Origin: Rhizomys pruinosus
Taxonomy: Eukaryota; Chordata; Mammalia; Rodentia; Spalacidae
DNA: 64,000 nucleotides
Assembly (NCBI GenBank): GCA_009823505.1
Contig: VZQC01006876.1
Span: 4,333,612 to 4,397,611, forward strand
Reading direction: 5' to 3'
Under the pieces are notes generated by a model. It was not told the DNA's origin and did no database searches. It saw only the letters and a program-made list of their open reading frames with translations. The position numbers and the translations under genes are program-made. Below, one piece after another: positions 45,014-56,878 of the stretch (position 1 is its first letter; each line of letters opens with the position of its first letter).

Positions 45014-45145
45014 TTTTTTTTTTTTGGTCTTTCTGAGACAGGGTCTCTCTGTAGCCCCAGCTGTTCTGGTACTCACTTTGTAGACCAGGCTGGACTTGAA
45101 CTCATAGAGATCCACCTGCCTTTGCCTCCTGAGTGCTGGGATTAA
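45014..45145 (-). repeat. 5'-truncated B1 SINE
   Basis: Minus-strand B1 from its A tail (T-run) to CTGGGATTAA, lacking about the first 25 bases. The 15-bp TSD AGAAATTCCATTCTT is at 44999-45013 and 45146-45160. Confidence 0.93.
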
Positions 45146-45245
45146 AGAAATTCCATTCTTATCCTGGGTTCATAGGTTTAATTTCTAGTGGTGAATTTTT
45201 TTCTTTTTTTTAAAAGAGAAGTTTTTCTGATTCAGAAAGGTTGCA

Positions 45246-45470
45246 TTAGTTATCTGTTGAAGGAAAGAAAGAGAAAGAGGAGGGGAGGTCAAGAGGGGAG
45301 AGAGGGAAGAAGAGAAAGAAAGGTAGGAAAGGAGAAAGTTTTCCTTTCTTTCTTTTCATCTTCCTTCCCAAGGAGGAATGGAGGGAGTAAGAAAGAGAAG
45401 GAAGGAAGGAAGGAAGGAAGGAAGGAAGGAAGGAAGGAAGGAAGGAAGGAAGGAAGGAAGGAAGGAAGGC
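45246..45470. repeat. Purine-rich tract with pure (GGAA)n
   Basis: GA-rich sequence with an opposite pyrimidine stretch at 45341-45370 (TTTTCCTTTCTTTCTTTTC) is followed by about 17-18 GGAA/GAAG units (45400-45469). It is triplex- or hairpin-prone, and GGAA arrays can bind ETS-type factors. The lysine/glutamate-rich open frames here are repeat artefacts. Confidence 0.93.
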
Positions 45471-45479
45471 ACTATTGCT

Positions 45480-46070
45480 ATATTGGAACATGCTTTTCAT
45501 TGGAAAGATGCTGAAGGGAAGAGTGTGCAGTTCCTTGCCTTTCAATATTCTATTTGCAAGATCTATTTTCATTGATCTCTGTCCATATGTCCTGGAAATG
45601 TGTGGTGTTAATTTGTTTTTGAGATATAGATCCCATAGTGTTGTCGACACCTGTACTTTCCATTAAGGTTCTTTGTAATGTTTTATTTCAACTTCGTTTT
45701 CAGCAGACTCACACCTGCTACTGTTCATGGAACTCTACACAAATCCAAACAAACAAATGAGACATAAAAAGTGTTTCCAATGAAGTTTATTTCACAATGG
45801 AAATGTGTTTTGTTCTGACATGTATGGATGTTTGAGCTTTACAGACAAATTCCTAGTGACAAATCCTCATGCCATTGATCACACACAAAAGAAAATGGGA
45901 TTTTCACATTGATATGCATTCCAAAATTTTAAAATGTGAAGGAAGTTTTGAAAGATTTTACTTCCTTATTTATTCAAATTTAAACACAATTTTATCAGAT
46001 TTGCTTTTAAGTTTCTATTTATTGCATGTTACCAGTCCTAGTATAAGAAAATTGATTGTTATAATTATCT
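45480..46070. other. Unique stretch, no gene seen
   Basis: No recognised repeat or coding signal. Confidence 0.4.
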
Positions 46071-46084
46071 CGTTATTATTTTCT

Positions 46085-46321
46085 TTTAAAAAAATTTTTA
46101 AATTTATTTATGTGTATGAATGTACTGCATGTAGGTTTGTGCACTCGTGTCATGCAATGCCGCAGAGGTCAGAAGAGGGTCTCGGATTCCCCTGGAACTG
46201 GAGTTCTCCTGGAATTGGAGTTACAGACGGTTCTCAGCCGCCATGTGCATGCTGGGGATTGAACCCGGGTCCTCTGCAAGAGTGGTCAGTGCTCTTAACT
46301 GCTAGGCCATCTCTCCAGTCC
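46085..46321 (-). repeat. B2 SINE of the internal-duplication subtype
   Basis: Minus-strand B2 in which CCTGGAACTGGAGTT is followed at once by a second copy, CTCCTGGAATTGGAGTT. The TSD TTATTATTTTCT is at 46073-46084 and 46325-46336. Confidence 0.93.
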
Positions 46322-46375
46322 TCATTATTATTTTCTATGGGTGGATGTGTACATGTGTGTCTGTTATACTATATG

Positions 46376-46376
46376 T

Positions 46377-46410
<34 letters not shown>

Positions 46411-46681
46411 CCTTTGAGGGTGCAGGAGCCTGAGTGGGGACTTTGGATGGCCTGCTCTATTATGCTCTTCCTTATTCCTTTGGGACAGCGTCTCTAACTG
46501 AAATTTGATGCAGGCTAGTAGCTAGCAAGCTGCTGTAATCCTCCTGTCTCCACCCCTCCCAGCTCTGAGACTACAAACACATGGTGATGACTAGCTTTTT
46601 ATGTGGGTGCTGGGGATTTGAACTCAAGTCTTCATGCTTGCTTGACAAGTGTTCTTACTCACTGAGCCATCAGCACAGCTC
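46376..46681 (-). repeat. B4-type SINE with (TG)n
   Basis: A TG run (46376-46408) is followed by a minus-strand body: GACAGCGTCTCTAACTG, TAATCCTCCTGTCTCCACCCCTCCCAG, and head GGGTGCTGGGGATTTGAACTCAAG, TTACTCACTGAGCCATC. Confidence 0.75.
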
Positions 46682-46704
46682 AAGAAATTAATTAAAAAAA
46701 ATTG

Positions 46705-46850
46705 AGGCCAGGTATGATGGTGCATGCCTTTAATCCTAGCACTTGGGAGGCAGAGGCAGGCGGATCTCTGTGAGTTCAAGGCCAGCCTGGTCTACAGAGT
46801 GAGTTCCAGGACAGCCAGAGATACAGGGAGACCTTGTCTCAAAAAAAGAC
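46705..46850 (+). repeat. B1 SINE
   Basis: Full B1 (GGCCAGGTATGATGGTGCATGCC to an A-rich tail). Confidence 0.93.
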
Positions 46851-46855
46851 AAAAA

Positions 46856-47034
46856 TATTTGAATTATATTTTATCTATTTATTTTGTATGTTTGGATATG
46901 TGTATGTGTGTGGATATGTGTGGTCATACATGGGTAGGTCAGAAGACAACTTGTGGAAGTTGATTATCTCCTCCTCCCAGTTGTTTCTGGATATCAGTCT
47001 CAGTTTTTACTCATTAAGGTATCTCACTGGCCCT
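46856..47034 (-). repeat. B3-type SINE
   Basis: GGTCAGAAGACAACTTGTGGAAGTTGATTATCTCC and TTACTCATTAAGGTATCTCACTGGCCC are the reverse complement of a B3 body and head. Confidence 0.8.
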
Positions 47035-50000
47035 TATGGGAATTTATTAACATTACTTCATGTCATCTTCTCAACAGGCCGCACAGATATCATTTGCCCA
47101 TGCCCCTAATGAAATAATAAAACTCAGAGAATTTTGATAACCCATCCACAGATCATATTATTGGTTCATTATTTATTCAAAAGAGTTCTGAATGTTCCAG
47201 GTAGCAGGTAGTTGTGATTTTAAGTCTCCCTGGGCTGATGAACATCCCCTAAGGGCTTATATGACTATCAGATAGTGGAACTTCATATAGGTAAAGTGTG
47301 CTTTTCTGATATTATGAAGCTTCCTTTATTTCTAAGGTGAGTCAGCTTTAAAGTATGATACATATTTAAACAAGTAAAAGGAAATTAAATCTTAAAAGAC
47401 CATTTATAGAAGATTAAGGAAACTATTGTAAATTCACATGTGGGTAAGGAGAACGTTCACTACATTTGAAATTGGAGTCAGGTCCTCTTCCTGCTGTTCT
47501 GTCTGAAAAGTTTTTCCATCACTATTTTCACTGGTAGTGAAGGCATTATTTGCCTGGGCTTTTCAGTGGGTCTGAAGAGCTGTTCGCATTATGCCAGGTA
47601 TAAAACAGGTAATTATTTAGAGATGTCCAAGGAAGGCTTGATGTTTAAAGAGCTTCTGAGGTACCTGATGGGTACATGCACATTTCAAACATTTCCTCCC
47701 TTTTTTTCTAGCTAAGTACGTCTCATATTTTCAAAGCAAGTTGCAAAGAGAATGTGTTGCTATTTTTAGGCTGCCTCTGCTTCCCACTCTACTGCCCTTT
47801 GGCTGTTCCATGAAGTGCGTGCTGCTCTGCTGACTCATGGGAATGTGAGGCATGTAGAACCAACCCCTTAGCTGTGGTCTGTAGCCAACTGGCTATGATG
47901 CCCCTGCTGTGCTTAGTGTGGAAGATTGATTTTCCAGAAAGCAGGCCAGAGATGTATAAATAACAACTTGATCCTTTTCAAAATCCTCATTTGTACAATC
48001 TCCCCTCAAATTATGGCTCTTGCATCTCCTCCTCTTCCTTCCTCTTCTACCAGTGGCCTCTTGGCCTAAGACTAGAAGAAAACTGGCCACAGAAGAAGGG
48101 CTGAACAATCTCTGTGGGTAGAACAGCCTATCATCTTCCATAAGACAGAGATGCCGAAAGCTCTGTGATCTTTGTTGAGGTTAAACACTGCCCAACTTTT
48201 ACTGGATTCTTTTTCTGCATTTTATTAAACAATGAAAATCACTCTACCATCTCAGCATTTAATCATGTCCTGGTAGCTTGAATTGCTCACTGAAAGAAAG
48301 GAAACAGTAATCTAGTAGCAACTTAATTCCTAGACTTTTCTTCTATTTGGTATTTTAACATATGTAGGTAAAGGGCCATGGACTTAGAACAATAGAATTG
48401 CGGCAATTTTTTTGAATTTTCTTTCTTTATCTTTGCTGTAATTCAGTGAACTTTTTCCCAGGTTCAAAAATAGCACTTTTATTTCCCTGTAGTGTCCAAG
48501 GGTCTATAGTGATTATAGGAGAGCCAGAGGAAGTTATGAAAAGCAAAATTCTCTATTCAGTGTTTCAGCATTAATTTTTGCTAGAAATAGAATGGGATGT
48601 TATATAAATTGGTTACAAAATGATAAAATAGTTTCTAGAATATTGGACACTTTAAAGATGTATTTGCTTGGGCTGTGGTGAGATTTTTATAATGGTGCTG
48701 GTCAAGGTCACCTAAATGGCAGAAGTATTAAGCATACAAAAGGAAGAGAGGACCACCCAGGACTGTCTTTTGATAAGGGCAAGGATGGAGTCAAACTGAC
48801 TTGACCTTCATACATCTCTATTTATAATAACAGCAAAAAGGCCAGGATGCTGGCATGGAATATTACAAATGCCTACTTTTAGATGAGATGTCTGAGCTTT
48901 GTGTTTAATACCATGATATATCAAGTATTAAAAATAATTCCACAAAAGTGAAAAAAAACCCCAATTAATCACAAAACTCAAACAAACACACAAACAAAAA
49001 TTGCCATAAATATTTGATCTGGTTATTCTGTGTTTCATTCATTTGTTTATTCAAACCCTGTTCAATGTATATCTGGCTCCTGATACTTTTGATGTAATAC
49101 TTATCATGTGTCTAACCTTAGGGTACCTTAAAGTTGTGAGGATAAATATGAAAACTAGTATCTAAATGTGGCTATTTAAACCAAAATTAATTACACATAA
49201 ATAAAGTATAAGCTTCAGATAGTCATGCTAGCTGCATTTCCAGTATTTAATAGCCACTATGGGTAGGGGCTTCCATAATGAATAGACCATCCATAGACAA
49301 AGACCATATTCATCACTGTAGAAAGTTCCATTGGGTCACTTGATAAGTAAAACAAAACATAACAAAACAAAAATCTCTGATCCTTGCCCTAAATTATAGT
49401 TGTGGAAGGAGGTTTTATTTTTGAATAAGAAATAAGAGAAAAAAAAGAAAAAAAATAAGAGATAAGTACTCTACACTGTATTGTGATAGGAAACTGTATA
49501 AGAATTAAAGAGTTTAACATGGTAGAGAAGACAAGCTTTCTTCAGTGGATACTGAGCTATGGCATGAAGGGGACTGAGGCTAGGTAAGCAAGTTCCTTCA
49601 CAGTCTCACTAGGCCATAGCTATTGGAAAGCCACACCCTGCTTTTGGTCACTATCCTGCTATGCTTCTCCATGTTTTACTTGGTGCATTGGATCTGAATC
49701 ATGGTGAAGATACAACTATCACGATACATCTGAACTATAAATTTTGAACTCCAGGTTCCAGGCCTAAGGCCATTTCACCACCAGAACAAATCTGCCCAAC
49801 TCTAGTGCCCATCTCCTCCTTCAACCCATTCAGCGTCAGTGCAGAACTCTATCATTCTTTTACAAATGACACAGTGGCACTTCAGAAAATGTTGAGGAAG
49901 GTAACAAATTCCTCCCTATTCTCAGATTTAACACACAAATGACAAACCCCTTATTTCTTTGCACCAATCTCTACACCTTCTCCCATTCCTCATCACCAGA

Positions 50001-50545
50001 GCACCACCATTCTCTCTGTGTCAAAGGGTAGATATACCCATCTTGCTTCCCTTTCCCCTCCTTCTCTCTATCTCATCATTGCTTCTAATGATCTGTTCTG
50101 GTCTGTCTGCTACCACACAGCTGAGTTCCAATCACTGTGTAACTTAATAGTTTGGTGTCTAGATTCTTTCTGTTCCCACACCATAATCACTTATCAGTTT
50201 CCCCTATTAATTTGACATTCAAGGCTCCTAACATCTGCCTCAATTTCCTCTTCCAGGCCTTATTTCCTCACTGTCCATATAGTTGTCTTGCTTTCTCATC
50301 TCACTTTCTCTTAATATATACAAGTGGTCAATCCTGATTTATTTTAGTAACAACATTCTCTATATATTGAAGCTATTCATTATAAATCAATGTATATTAA
50401 ATACCTTCAATGTCTCATATCTCTACTGAAAGCTGATAACACACATTGGACCAAACAAACATAGTCTCTGCTTATAACCAGTACATCACTCATTCCCTCC
50501 ACTCATCAGTTTCAATCATATTCAGATTTTCAAAAAATTATGTTT
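47035..50545. other. Long unique stretch, no gene seen
   Basis: About 3.5 kb of AT-rich DNA. A C-rich, T-rich patch at 49960-50340 gives overlapping 60-65 codon frames without family resemblance. No SINE or L1 recognised. Confidence 0.45.
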
Positions 50546-50547
50546 TT

Positions 50548-50901
50548 ACCCCTGTATATGCCTGTGTATATGCTGTGTGTGCATGTGTGTGCATTCATAT
50601 GGGTGTGTGTGAGTGCTGATGTGTGCATGGCACAGTGCATGTATAGAGTTCAGAGGACTGTTTCTACATGTTGATGCTTCTTCTACGTTGTTTGAGACAG
50701 GACCCCCTGTTTGTCACTGCCAGGCTACCTGTCCCCCGAGCTTCCAGTGATTCTCCTGTTTGCACCCATCTCGCTGTAGGAACAGTGCAATTAGAGACCT
50801 GGGCGACCGCACCTGGCTTCATGTCGATTCTAGGAATCTGAACTCATGCACTTCTGTTTGTGTAGCGAGAGCTTGACCCACTGAGCCATCTCCCCAGCCC
50901 C
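50548..50901 (-). repeat. B4-type SINE
   Basis: A TG-rich left end, then GAGTTCAGAGGACTG, TTGTTTGAGACAGGACCCCCTG, CGACCGCACCTGGCTTC and the head TTGACCCACTGAGCCATCTCCCCAGCCCC. Confidence 0.75.
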
Positions 50902-51620
50902 ATAATCAAACGTTAAGATCTATTTATTGTCTAACCGAGCTTTCTCACTGATTTTGCTTCCCAGTCTCACACTGACCATTTCTCTACATTTCTTCTGTGT
51001 TACTATTCATATGTCGTACTTTGACAAATGGTTCATTCAGTCAACAAATCCTTGATGAAGTACTCACCACGTGCCAGAGACTTTACTATTCTGTGAGGTA
51101 ACTATAAGTTTGTGAGATGTATGTATTGTTAGCTTGAGCCCCACCATATTCACACACTAATAATACCAACAAGCAGTGCTGTGCATTAGTGGATGAGTTC
51201 TCATAACTGCAGGGGCTGTGTGCTAGGAGTGCTATGTGCTTAGCACTTTAGTACTGCCTACCTACACACAGCAGGTTGTAGAGCTAGCATGGGAACCGTA
51301 TCTATTGGATGCCATGTCTAGCCTCTTCCTTAACAAATTCAAGGCCAGCTGTGGATTGCACTTTCTTTTTGTATTCATCTGAGTGCTGAAAGAACATTGG
51401 TTTAAGAAACATTTGTGAGATGAAAGACTTCATCCCTGTCTTGACATTACCTTGTCTCAAACATCAAATATGCTCTCTCTTTTGCAGTGAAAGAGGTGAC
51501 TGATTTCTTGAAGACTCTAGAAGGAATAGTGGCTAATGAGTGGCATTTGTCAGGGACAGGTGCTGGTTTTGAACTGCTCAATAAAAGGACAGATAAAAAG
51601 ATTGCTTAAAAAGTAGTGTA
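50902..51620. other. Unique stretch, no gene seen
   Basis: No recognised repeat or coding signal. Confidence 0.4.
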
Positions 51621-51623
51621 CTT

Positions 51624-51849
51624 GGGGCTGGAGAGATGGCTCAGCAGTTAAGAGCACCAACTGCTCTTGCAGAGGACCCAGGTTTGATTCCCAGCACCCA
51701 CATGGTGGCTAAGAACGATCTTTAACTCCAGTTCCATGGGAATCTGATGACCTTTTCTGACCTCTGCGGCATTGCATGACACAGGTGCACAAACCTACAT
51801 ACAGACAGTACATTCATACACATAAAAATAATAAAGAGATTCACATTAA
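51624..51849 (+). repeat. B2 SINE
   Basis: Full B2 (GGGGCTGGAGAGATGGCTCAG to an interrupted A-rich tail) with near-matching flanks AAGTAGTGTAC / AATAGTATAC. No internal duplication. Confidence 0.92.
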
Positions 51850-52872
51850 AAAATAGTATACTATTCACTTCCAATTATAGGTCTTTCCAAATCTGATAAT
51901 AAATTTAGAGGGTCTTCTGGGTTGATGTCTGCTTCAAGGAGTAGAGTTAAAGAGTGATAGTCCAAGGATACAAGGCTCCAAAAGCCTTTTTGTTGTTGTT
52001 GCTTAGGTTGTAATATTTTACAAGGATCATTTGTTCAATGACACAAATATTCAGAATCAACTACTGAAAACACACATATTCTTGCACACACACACACACA
52101 CAGGCATACATACAGTCTTTTGTTGTTATGTTTGGGGCATCAAAACTAAAATAATAATATATTAGCATTATATAATAGAATGCAACAAATAAAACTACTT
52201 CTTTTTTATATTTAGGAATTTGCATTTTCCCTTTGATTTTATATTACTCTAGAATATGAATACATACCTTCTACCCATATTCTACCACAATTACAATGTC
52301 CAAAAATAAGTGGTAAATTAATTCTAGAGCCCACTAAGGGATTCACATTATTATAATAGCATGGTTGCTTTCAGATAAAAGAAATATAACAATAAAGTTG
52401 CTCAGCTTGCCTTTCAACTAGGGATTTGGTGCTAGCATCCACAAATGAAAGATACCATTCACTGTTTGCTTTTCTGGGACTGTGTTACTTCACTTAGCAT
52501 AATGGCTTCAAGTTCCATCCATTTACCTGCAAATCTCATGATGTCATCTTTCTTTACTGCTGCATAGAACTCCATTGTGTAGATGTACCACATTTTTGTT
52601 ATCCGCTCATCAGCTGAGGGGCATTTGGGTTGGTTCTAGCTCTTTGCTCTTCTGAATAGAGCTGTAATAAACATAGATGTGCATGTATCTCTGCGGTAGG
52701 ATGAGTCTTGTGGGTATATACCCAGGAGTGGTATGACTGGGTCAGGTGGCAAGCTCATTTTTTAAGGGTTCTCCATACTGCTTTCTATAGTGGTTGTGCA
52801 TTCCTACCAGCAGTGGATGAGTGTTCCCCTTTCCCCACAACCTCTCCAGCATTTGGTGTCTTTTGTTTTCTT

Positions 52873-52961
52873 TTTTGGGGGGGGGAGTCTTTTTCAGACA
52901 GGGTCTCCCTGTAGCCCCAGCTGTCCTGGAACTTGCTCTGTAGACCAGGCCGGCCTTGAAC
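52873..52961 (-). repeat. 5'-truncated B1 SINE inside the L1
   Basis: About 89 bases of minus-strand B1 with a G-run at 52877-52886. The 16-bp TSD TGTCTTTTGTTTTCTT is at 52857-52872 and 52962-52977. Confidence 0.93.
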
Positions 52962-53062
52962 TGTCTTTTGTTTTCTTGATCTTAGCCAGTCTTACCGGAG
53001 CGAGATGATATCTTAGAGTGGTTTTAATTTGCATTTCCTTAATTATTAACAATGTTGAACAC

Positions 53063-53221
53063 CTTTTTTTTCTTTTTGGTATTTTCGAGACAGGGTTTCC
53101 CTGTAGCCCCAGCTGTCCTGGAACTCGCTTTGTAGACCAGGCTGGCCTTGAACTCACAAAGATCCGCCTGCTTCTGCCTCCTGAGTGCTAGGATTAAAGG
53201 CATGCGCCACCACGCCCGGCG
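53063..53221 (-). repeat. B1 SINE inside the L1
   Basis: Full minus-strand B1 ending GGCATGCGCCACCACGCCCGGC. The 11-bp TSD ATGTTGAACAC is at 53052-53062 and 53222-53232. Little diverged. Confidence 0.95.
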
Positions 53222-53511
53222 ATGTTGAACACTTTTTAAGATGTTTCTCAGCCGTCTTCACTTCCTTACTGGTGAAGTCTTTACTCCTTTACTCCTTACT
53301 GTTCAGCTCTTTACTCCATCTTTTGAGTAGGTCATTTGTTTTCTTCTTAGCTTTTTAAATAGCTTATATATTCTGGATGTTAATGCTCTTCAGATGTACC
53401 ACTGGTGAAGGTTTCCAAACTGCTTCTAGTAACAAAATATGATGTAAGAGCTAATGGGAGTAAAAGGGTGGTATGGGAGAACTGAAGAGAAACCACTTTC
53501 AGATAATAGCC

Positions 53512-53640
53512 AGCCATGGTTAACTCCAGTTCCAGGGAATTGGCGCTCCCTTCTGGCCTCCGTGGGAATTTCATGCATGGGTGCACCTGTAGCCATGCAC
53601 ACAAAACACTCCTACACATATAATAAACATAAATAAAACT
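53512..53640 (+). repeat. 5'-truncated B2/B3 SINE
   Basis: CATGGTTAACTCCAGTTCCAGGGAATTGGCGCTCCCTTCTGGCCTCC and an A-rich tail (ATAATAAACATAAATAAAAC). The head is missing. Confidence 0.75.
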
Positions 53641-53649
53641 AAAACAGTA

Positions 53650-54975
53650 AACCAAAGACATGCCACCAAAGGCTGCGAGGAGCTCCATTGATAACGACAC
53701 TGGATCCCAGAGACAGGAAATGGGATCTTCTCTTCCTGGAGGAACCTCTGAAATTTAACCCATATGATACAAGGCAGGATGACATTGGTGATGGGCAAAA
53801 CCTGTGTGCCTTATATTTAGAGATGGAAACTCTTTACAATCTCTAATTTTACAAGGTTTCAGAATAGGAGAGCAGTCTTCAAGGCTAATAGTAGGGTCTT
53901 TGGGGAACTCTGGTATGTCTTTCCATTATTGTTACTATTAAAAGTATTTTCTCAAGTAATTTATTAGCTCCTCCTTCAATTTAAATTTTTACATTATTTT
54001 CTACATTTCCTTTTAGCACTCCTAAAACTGTGAAAGATGAGATTTATTGTATTATTTCACATATTAATTGTGTTTTGTACTTCTTGTCTTTAGATAACAA
54101 AATCAGCATGCAGAGAGATTTCTGCATGGAACCAAAGATTTATATATGCATTTATACATTTTGTTACTAAAGAAAGCAACATGGTAACAGGATGAAAAAT
54201 CGAATTTGTTCTTGGCACACAAAAGACCACAACTGGATAAGTTTTAGAGAATAAGAAACTGAAGTCTATGTCTTTGGACAAGACTCCTATATTAAATCTC
54301 ATCCACCCTCAGATCAGGGACCATTGCAGAAGAGGGGACAGAAATATTATAAGAGCCAGGGTTGGTGCATGAACATAGGGAAACAGGTTTTTCAGGCTCG
54401 CTCATGAAGCTTGCTTGTGTGAACTTGCAGCAATGGTGGTGTCAAGCACAACACACATGCCAACTCAATCAGAAAAGGGCCCAGAGTAGAGCAAGGGAAA
54501 TGGGCAGTGGGCCAGCCTTTGCCTGGGAGCTGTTGGAGACTGATTACTGCTGGGCGAGTAAACCTTACTTATAATTTCTAGGTAGGATGACTAGACTCCA
54601 GTGAATGAATTTGTGCCAAAGTACATCTGTGTACAAATATTTGACTGGATGGGACTTAACATGTATGGCATGAGATCCAATATGTGAGTGGGTGGTAGAG
54701 GCATTGATGGGCAAGGACATCTAAATTAAGAACTATTGCATGAAACATAGAAAAGCTCAATGAAACATTTAATAAAAAGAACCAGGGAGATGACCGAATA
54801 CTTGGATGCCTCTTCGATTAGCCAGCTACTGGATCAGTATCTTATATTTATTTTTCTAATTTGTGACAGTGATGAAAATTGGTCTCAGGTCCTAGCTGTC
54901 ACCATTCTCTATAACAGTTTGCCAGCTCTTTCAGACATCTAAGGCTTAGGATTTGATTTTACATCATAAATACCA
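53650..54975. other. Unique AT-rich stretch, no gene seen
   Basis: About 1.3 kb with no recognised repeat or exon. Confidence 0.4.
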
Positions 54976-54985
54976 TGCACTTTCT

Positions 54986-55235
54986 TTTTTTTTTTATTAA
55001 ATTTTTATTTATTTTTGTATGTGTATGAATGTACTGTTTGCATGCGGGTCTGTGCACCCGTGTCGTGCAATGCCGCGGAGGTCAGAAGAGGGTCTCGGAT
55101 TCCCCTGGAACTGGAGTTCTCCTGGAATTGGAGTCACAGACGGTTCTTAGCCGCCATGTGGGTGCTGGGGATCGAACCCGGGTCCTCTGCAAGAGCGGTC
55201 GGCGCTCTTAACCGCTAGGCCATCTCTCCAACCCC
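54986..55235 (-). repeat. B2 SINE, internal-duplication subtype (left arm of inverted pair)
   Basis: Minus-strand full B2 with the CCTGGAACTGGAGTT / CTCCTGGAATTGGAGT double. The 9-bp TSD GCACTTTCT is at 54977-54985 and 55236-55244. It retains CpGs (GCCGCGGAGG, GAGCGGTCGGCG), so it is young. Confidence 0.95.
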
Positions 55236-55312
55236 GCACTTTCTACTATATGTAATATTTTTGAATTGTCTTATTTAACTGCTTTGAAAGATGATTAGAA
55301 ATGGCAACAGTA

Positions 55313-55571
55313 AGGGCTGGAAAGATGGCCTAGTGGTTAAGAGCACCGACTGCTCTTGCAGAGGACCCAGGTTCGATCCCCAGCACCCACATGGCGGCCG
55401 AGAACCGTCTGTGACTCCAATTCCAGGAGAACTCCAGTTCCAGGGGAATCTGACACCCTCTTCTGACCTCCGCGACATTGCACGACACGGGTGCACTGAC
55501 CTGCATGCAGACAGTACATTCATACACATACAAAAATAAATAAAATTAAAAAAATTAAAAATTAAAAATTA
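55313..55571 (+). repeat. B2 SINE, internal-duplication subtype (right arm of inverted pair)
   Basis: Full B2 carrying the same internal duplication (AATTCCAGGAGAACTCCAGTTCCAGGGG). The 16-bp exact TSD AGAAATGGCAACAGTA is at 55297-55312 and 55572-55587. By eye about 15-20 mismatches to the inverted copy 77 bases upstream. Confidence 0.96.
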
Positions 55572-55587
55572 AGAAATGGCAACAGTA

Positions 55588-56645
55588 CCAGTCATTTTTA
55601 TATATGGTCCTTTCACAGAATGACTTTACCTGCCTTGCAATAAAATTAACTGTTGCATCACTCAAGTTTCAGTTTATGTCTCTAGGTCACCATTTACTAG
55701 CTTAGGGGTTAAGTTATATGGCTCTTCTAGGTCTTGGTTTCTTCATTTGTAAAATGGGAGCAGTAAGAGGTGTGCGCGAAGGTTTATTAAATTAATTGAG
55801 ATAAAATATGCCAAGTCTTGGCACAGCATGTATTATAAGTACTTACCAATACTTGCTGATCTAACAGTCACTTGAAAATGCTAAAAAAACGAACTAGGTA
55901 CAGTCTCAGTCCTTATGCGAAATAGCTTGGGAAGGGAGAGGAAGCCCGCTTAACAACACCAGTTCCTGCATGAAAGAAAAGGCTTTGTGACTGCAGCATC
56001 CATAAGAGACCTAATTTGGAAGGGATGTCTTCAAGTTATCTGCTTAAGGTTTGTGACCTTGAGCTTCAATCAGGGGCCCAATCACAGCTTTGTGTGGATT
56101 CCTTTTTCTTTGTCCTGAGTTCCACAGGGGAATACTTCCTAGAACATGCTGGAAGTTTGCATGGGAAAGCCACTCTTTCCTAACTTCCTTGGTTGTGTCA
56201 TTTGACAGGGAGATGTGAGGCGCTCAGCTTGTATACTCCCAAGGACCCAGACCCTCTCTCTACCCTGAAAAAGACAGCTAAGAGAAATGCATTGTAGCAT
56301 TCAAGTACCCAGAAGAGGCTTGTGAATATTTGCTCAGAAATTATATGTATTTGAGGTGGCGAATATGCTAATTGCCTTACACGATCATCACAACATATAC
56401 ACCTCTGGGAACATCACATTGTATTCTATAAATAGTACAAATATCCCACTGTAAAGGTAGTTCTTTGGAGTAAAGCTTGGCATCTCTAAGAATTTCTTCT
56501 CACAAAAATGTATTGTTTCCTTGATTTTAAGATCTAAAAGATGATCATTTTAATATTAAACTAAACAGCAGGACAGAAGGGAGAGATAGACTCAAACATC
56601 AAAGTACTTACTACTTTGCTAATCATTCCATTTTCTAGAACGTTA
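55588..56645. other. Unique stretch, no gene seen
   Basis: No recognised repeat or coding signal. Confidence 0.4.
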
Positions 56646-56661
56646 AGATGTCTAATACGCA

Positions 56662-56878
56662 GGCTGGAGAGATGGCTCAGCAGTTAAGAGCACTGGCTGC
56701 TCTTGCAAGAAACCTGGGTTCAGTTCTTAGTACCCACACGATGGGTAATAACCGTCCACAACTCCAGTTCCAGGGGATCTGGCCTCTACTGGCATTGTAC
56801 AATGTGGATGCACTTACATACATGCAGGCAAAACACTCATACACATAAAATAAAAAAATACATTTAAAAAATTTAAAT
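56662..56878 (+). repeat. Old B2 SINE
   Basis: GGCTGGAGAGATGGCTCAGCAG head, worn B-box (GGTTCAGTTCTTAGTACC) and A-rich tail. Flanks AGATGTCTAATAC / AGATATCCAATAC form a decayed TSD. Confidence 0.88.

Larger units (their letters stand above)
52195..53417 (-). mobile_element. 5'-truncated antisense L1 (ORF2 end and 3'UTR)
   Basis: The 3'UTR part (52200-52430) aligns backwards with that of the L1 at 17459-20271 (TTAGGAATTTGCATTTTCC, ATTCTAGAGCCCA, TTGCTTTCAGATAAA). The ORF2 end covers 52440-53417, including the cysteine motif region. The 5' truncation falls near GGTGAAGGTTTCC. Two B1s interrupt it. Only the last quarter of ORF2 is present and it is not open. Confidence 0.88.

Noticed and set aside
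44015..45115. Overlapping frames of 92-175 codons with repeated residues
   Set aside because: Produced by the 27-bp minisatellite (a multiple of three) plus B1/B2 sequence; not a protein gene.
45188..45650. Lysine/arginine/glutamate-rich frames and a serine/phenylalanine/leucine-proline frame on the other strand
   Set aside because: Direct translation of the GGAA/GA tract.
49959..50337. Three overlapping hydrophobic 61-65 codon frames that look like a small membrane protein
   Set aside because: CT-rich composition gives Leu/Ser/Phe/Pro in several frames at once; no start context or homology seen.
55015..55539. Several 60-84 codon frames with CTVCMR / VQCRGGQKR-type sequences, repeated at 24481, 37426 and 46100
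   Set aside because: They recur because B2 SINEs translate this way; no independent coding evidence.
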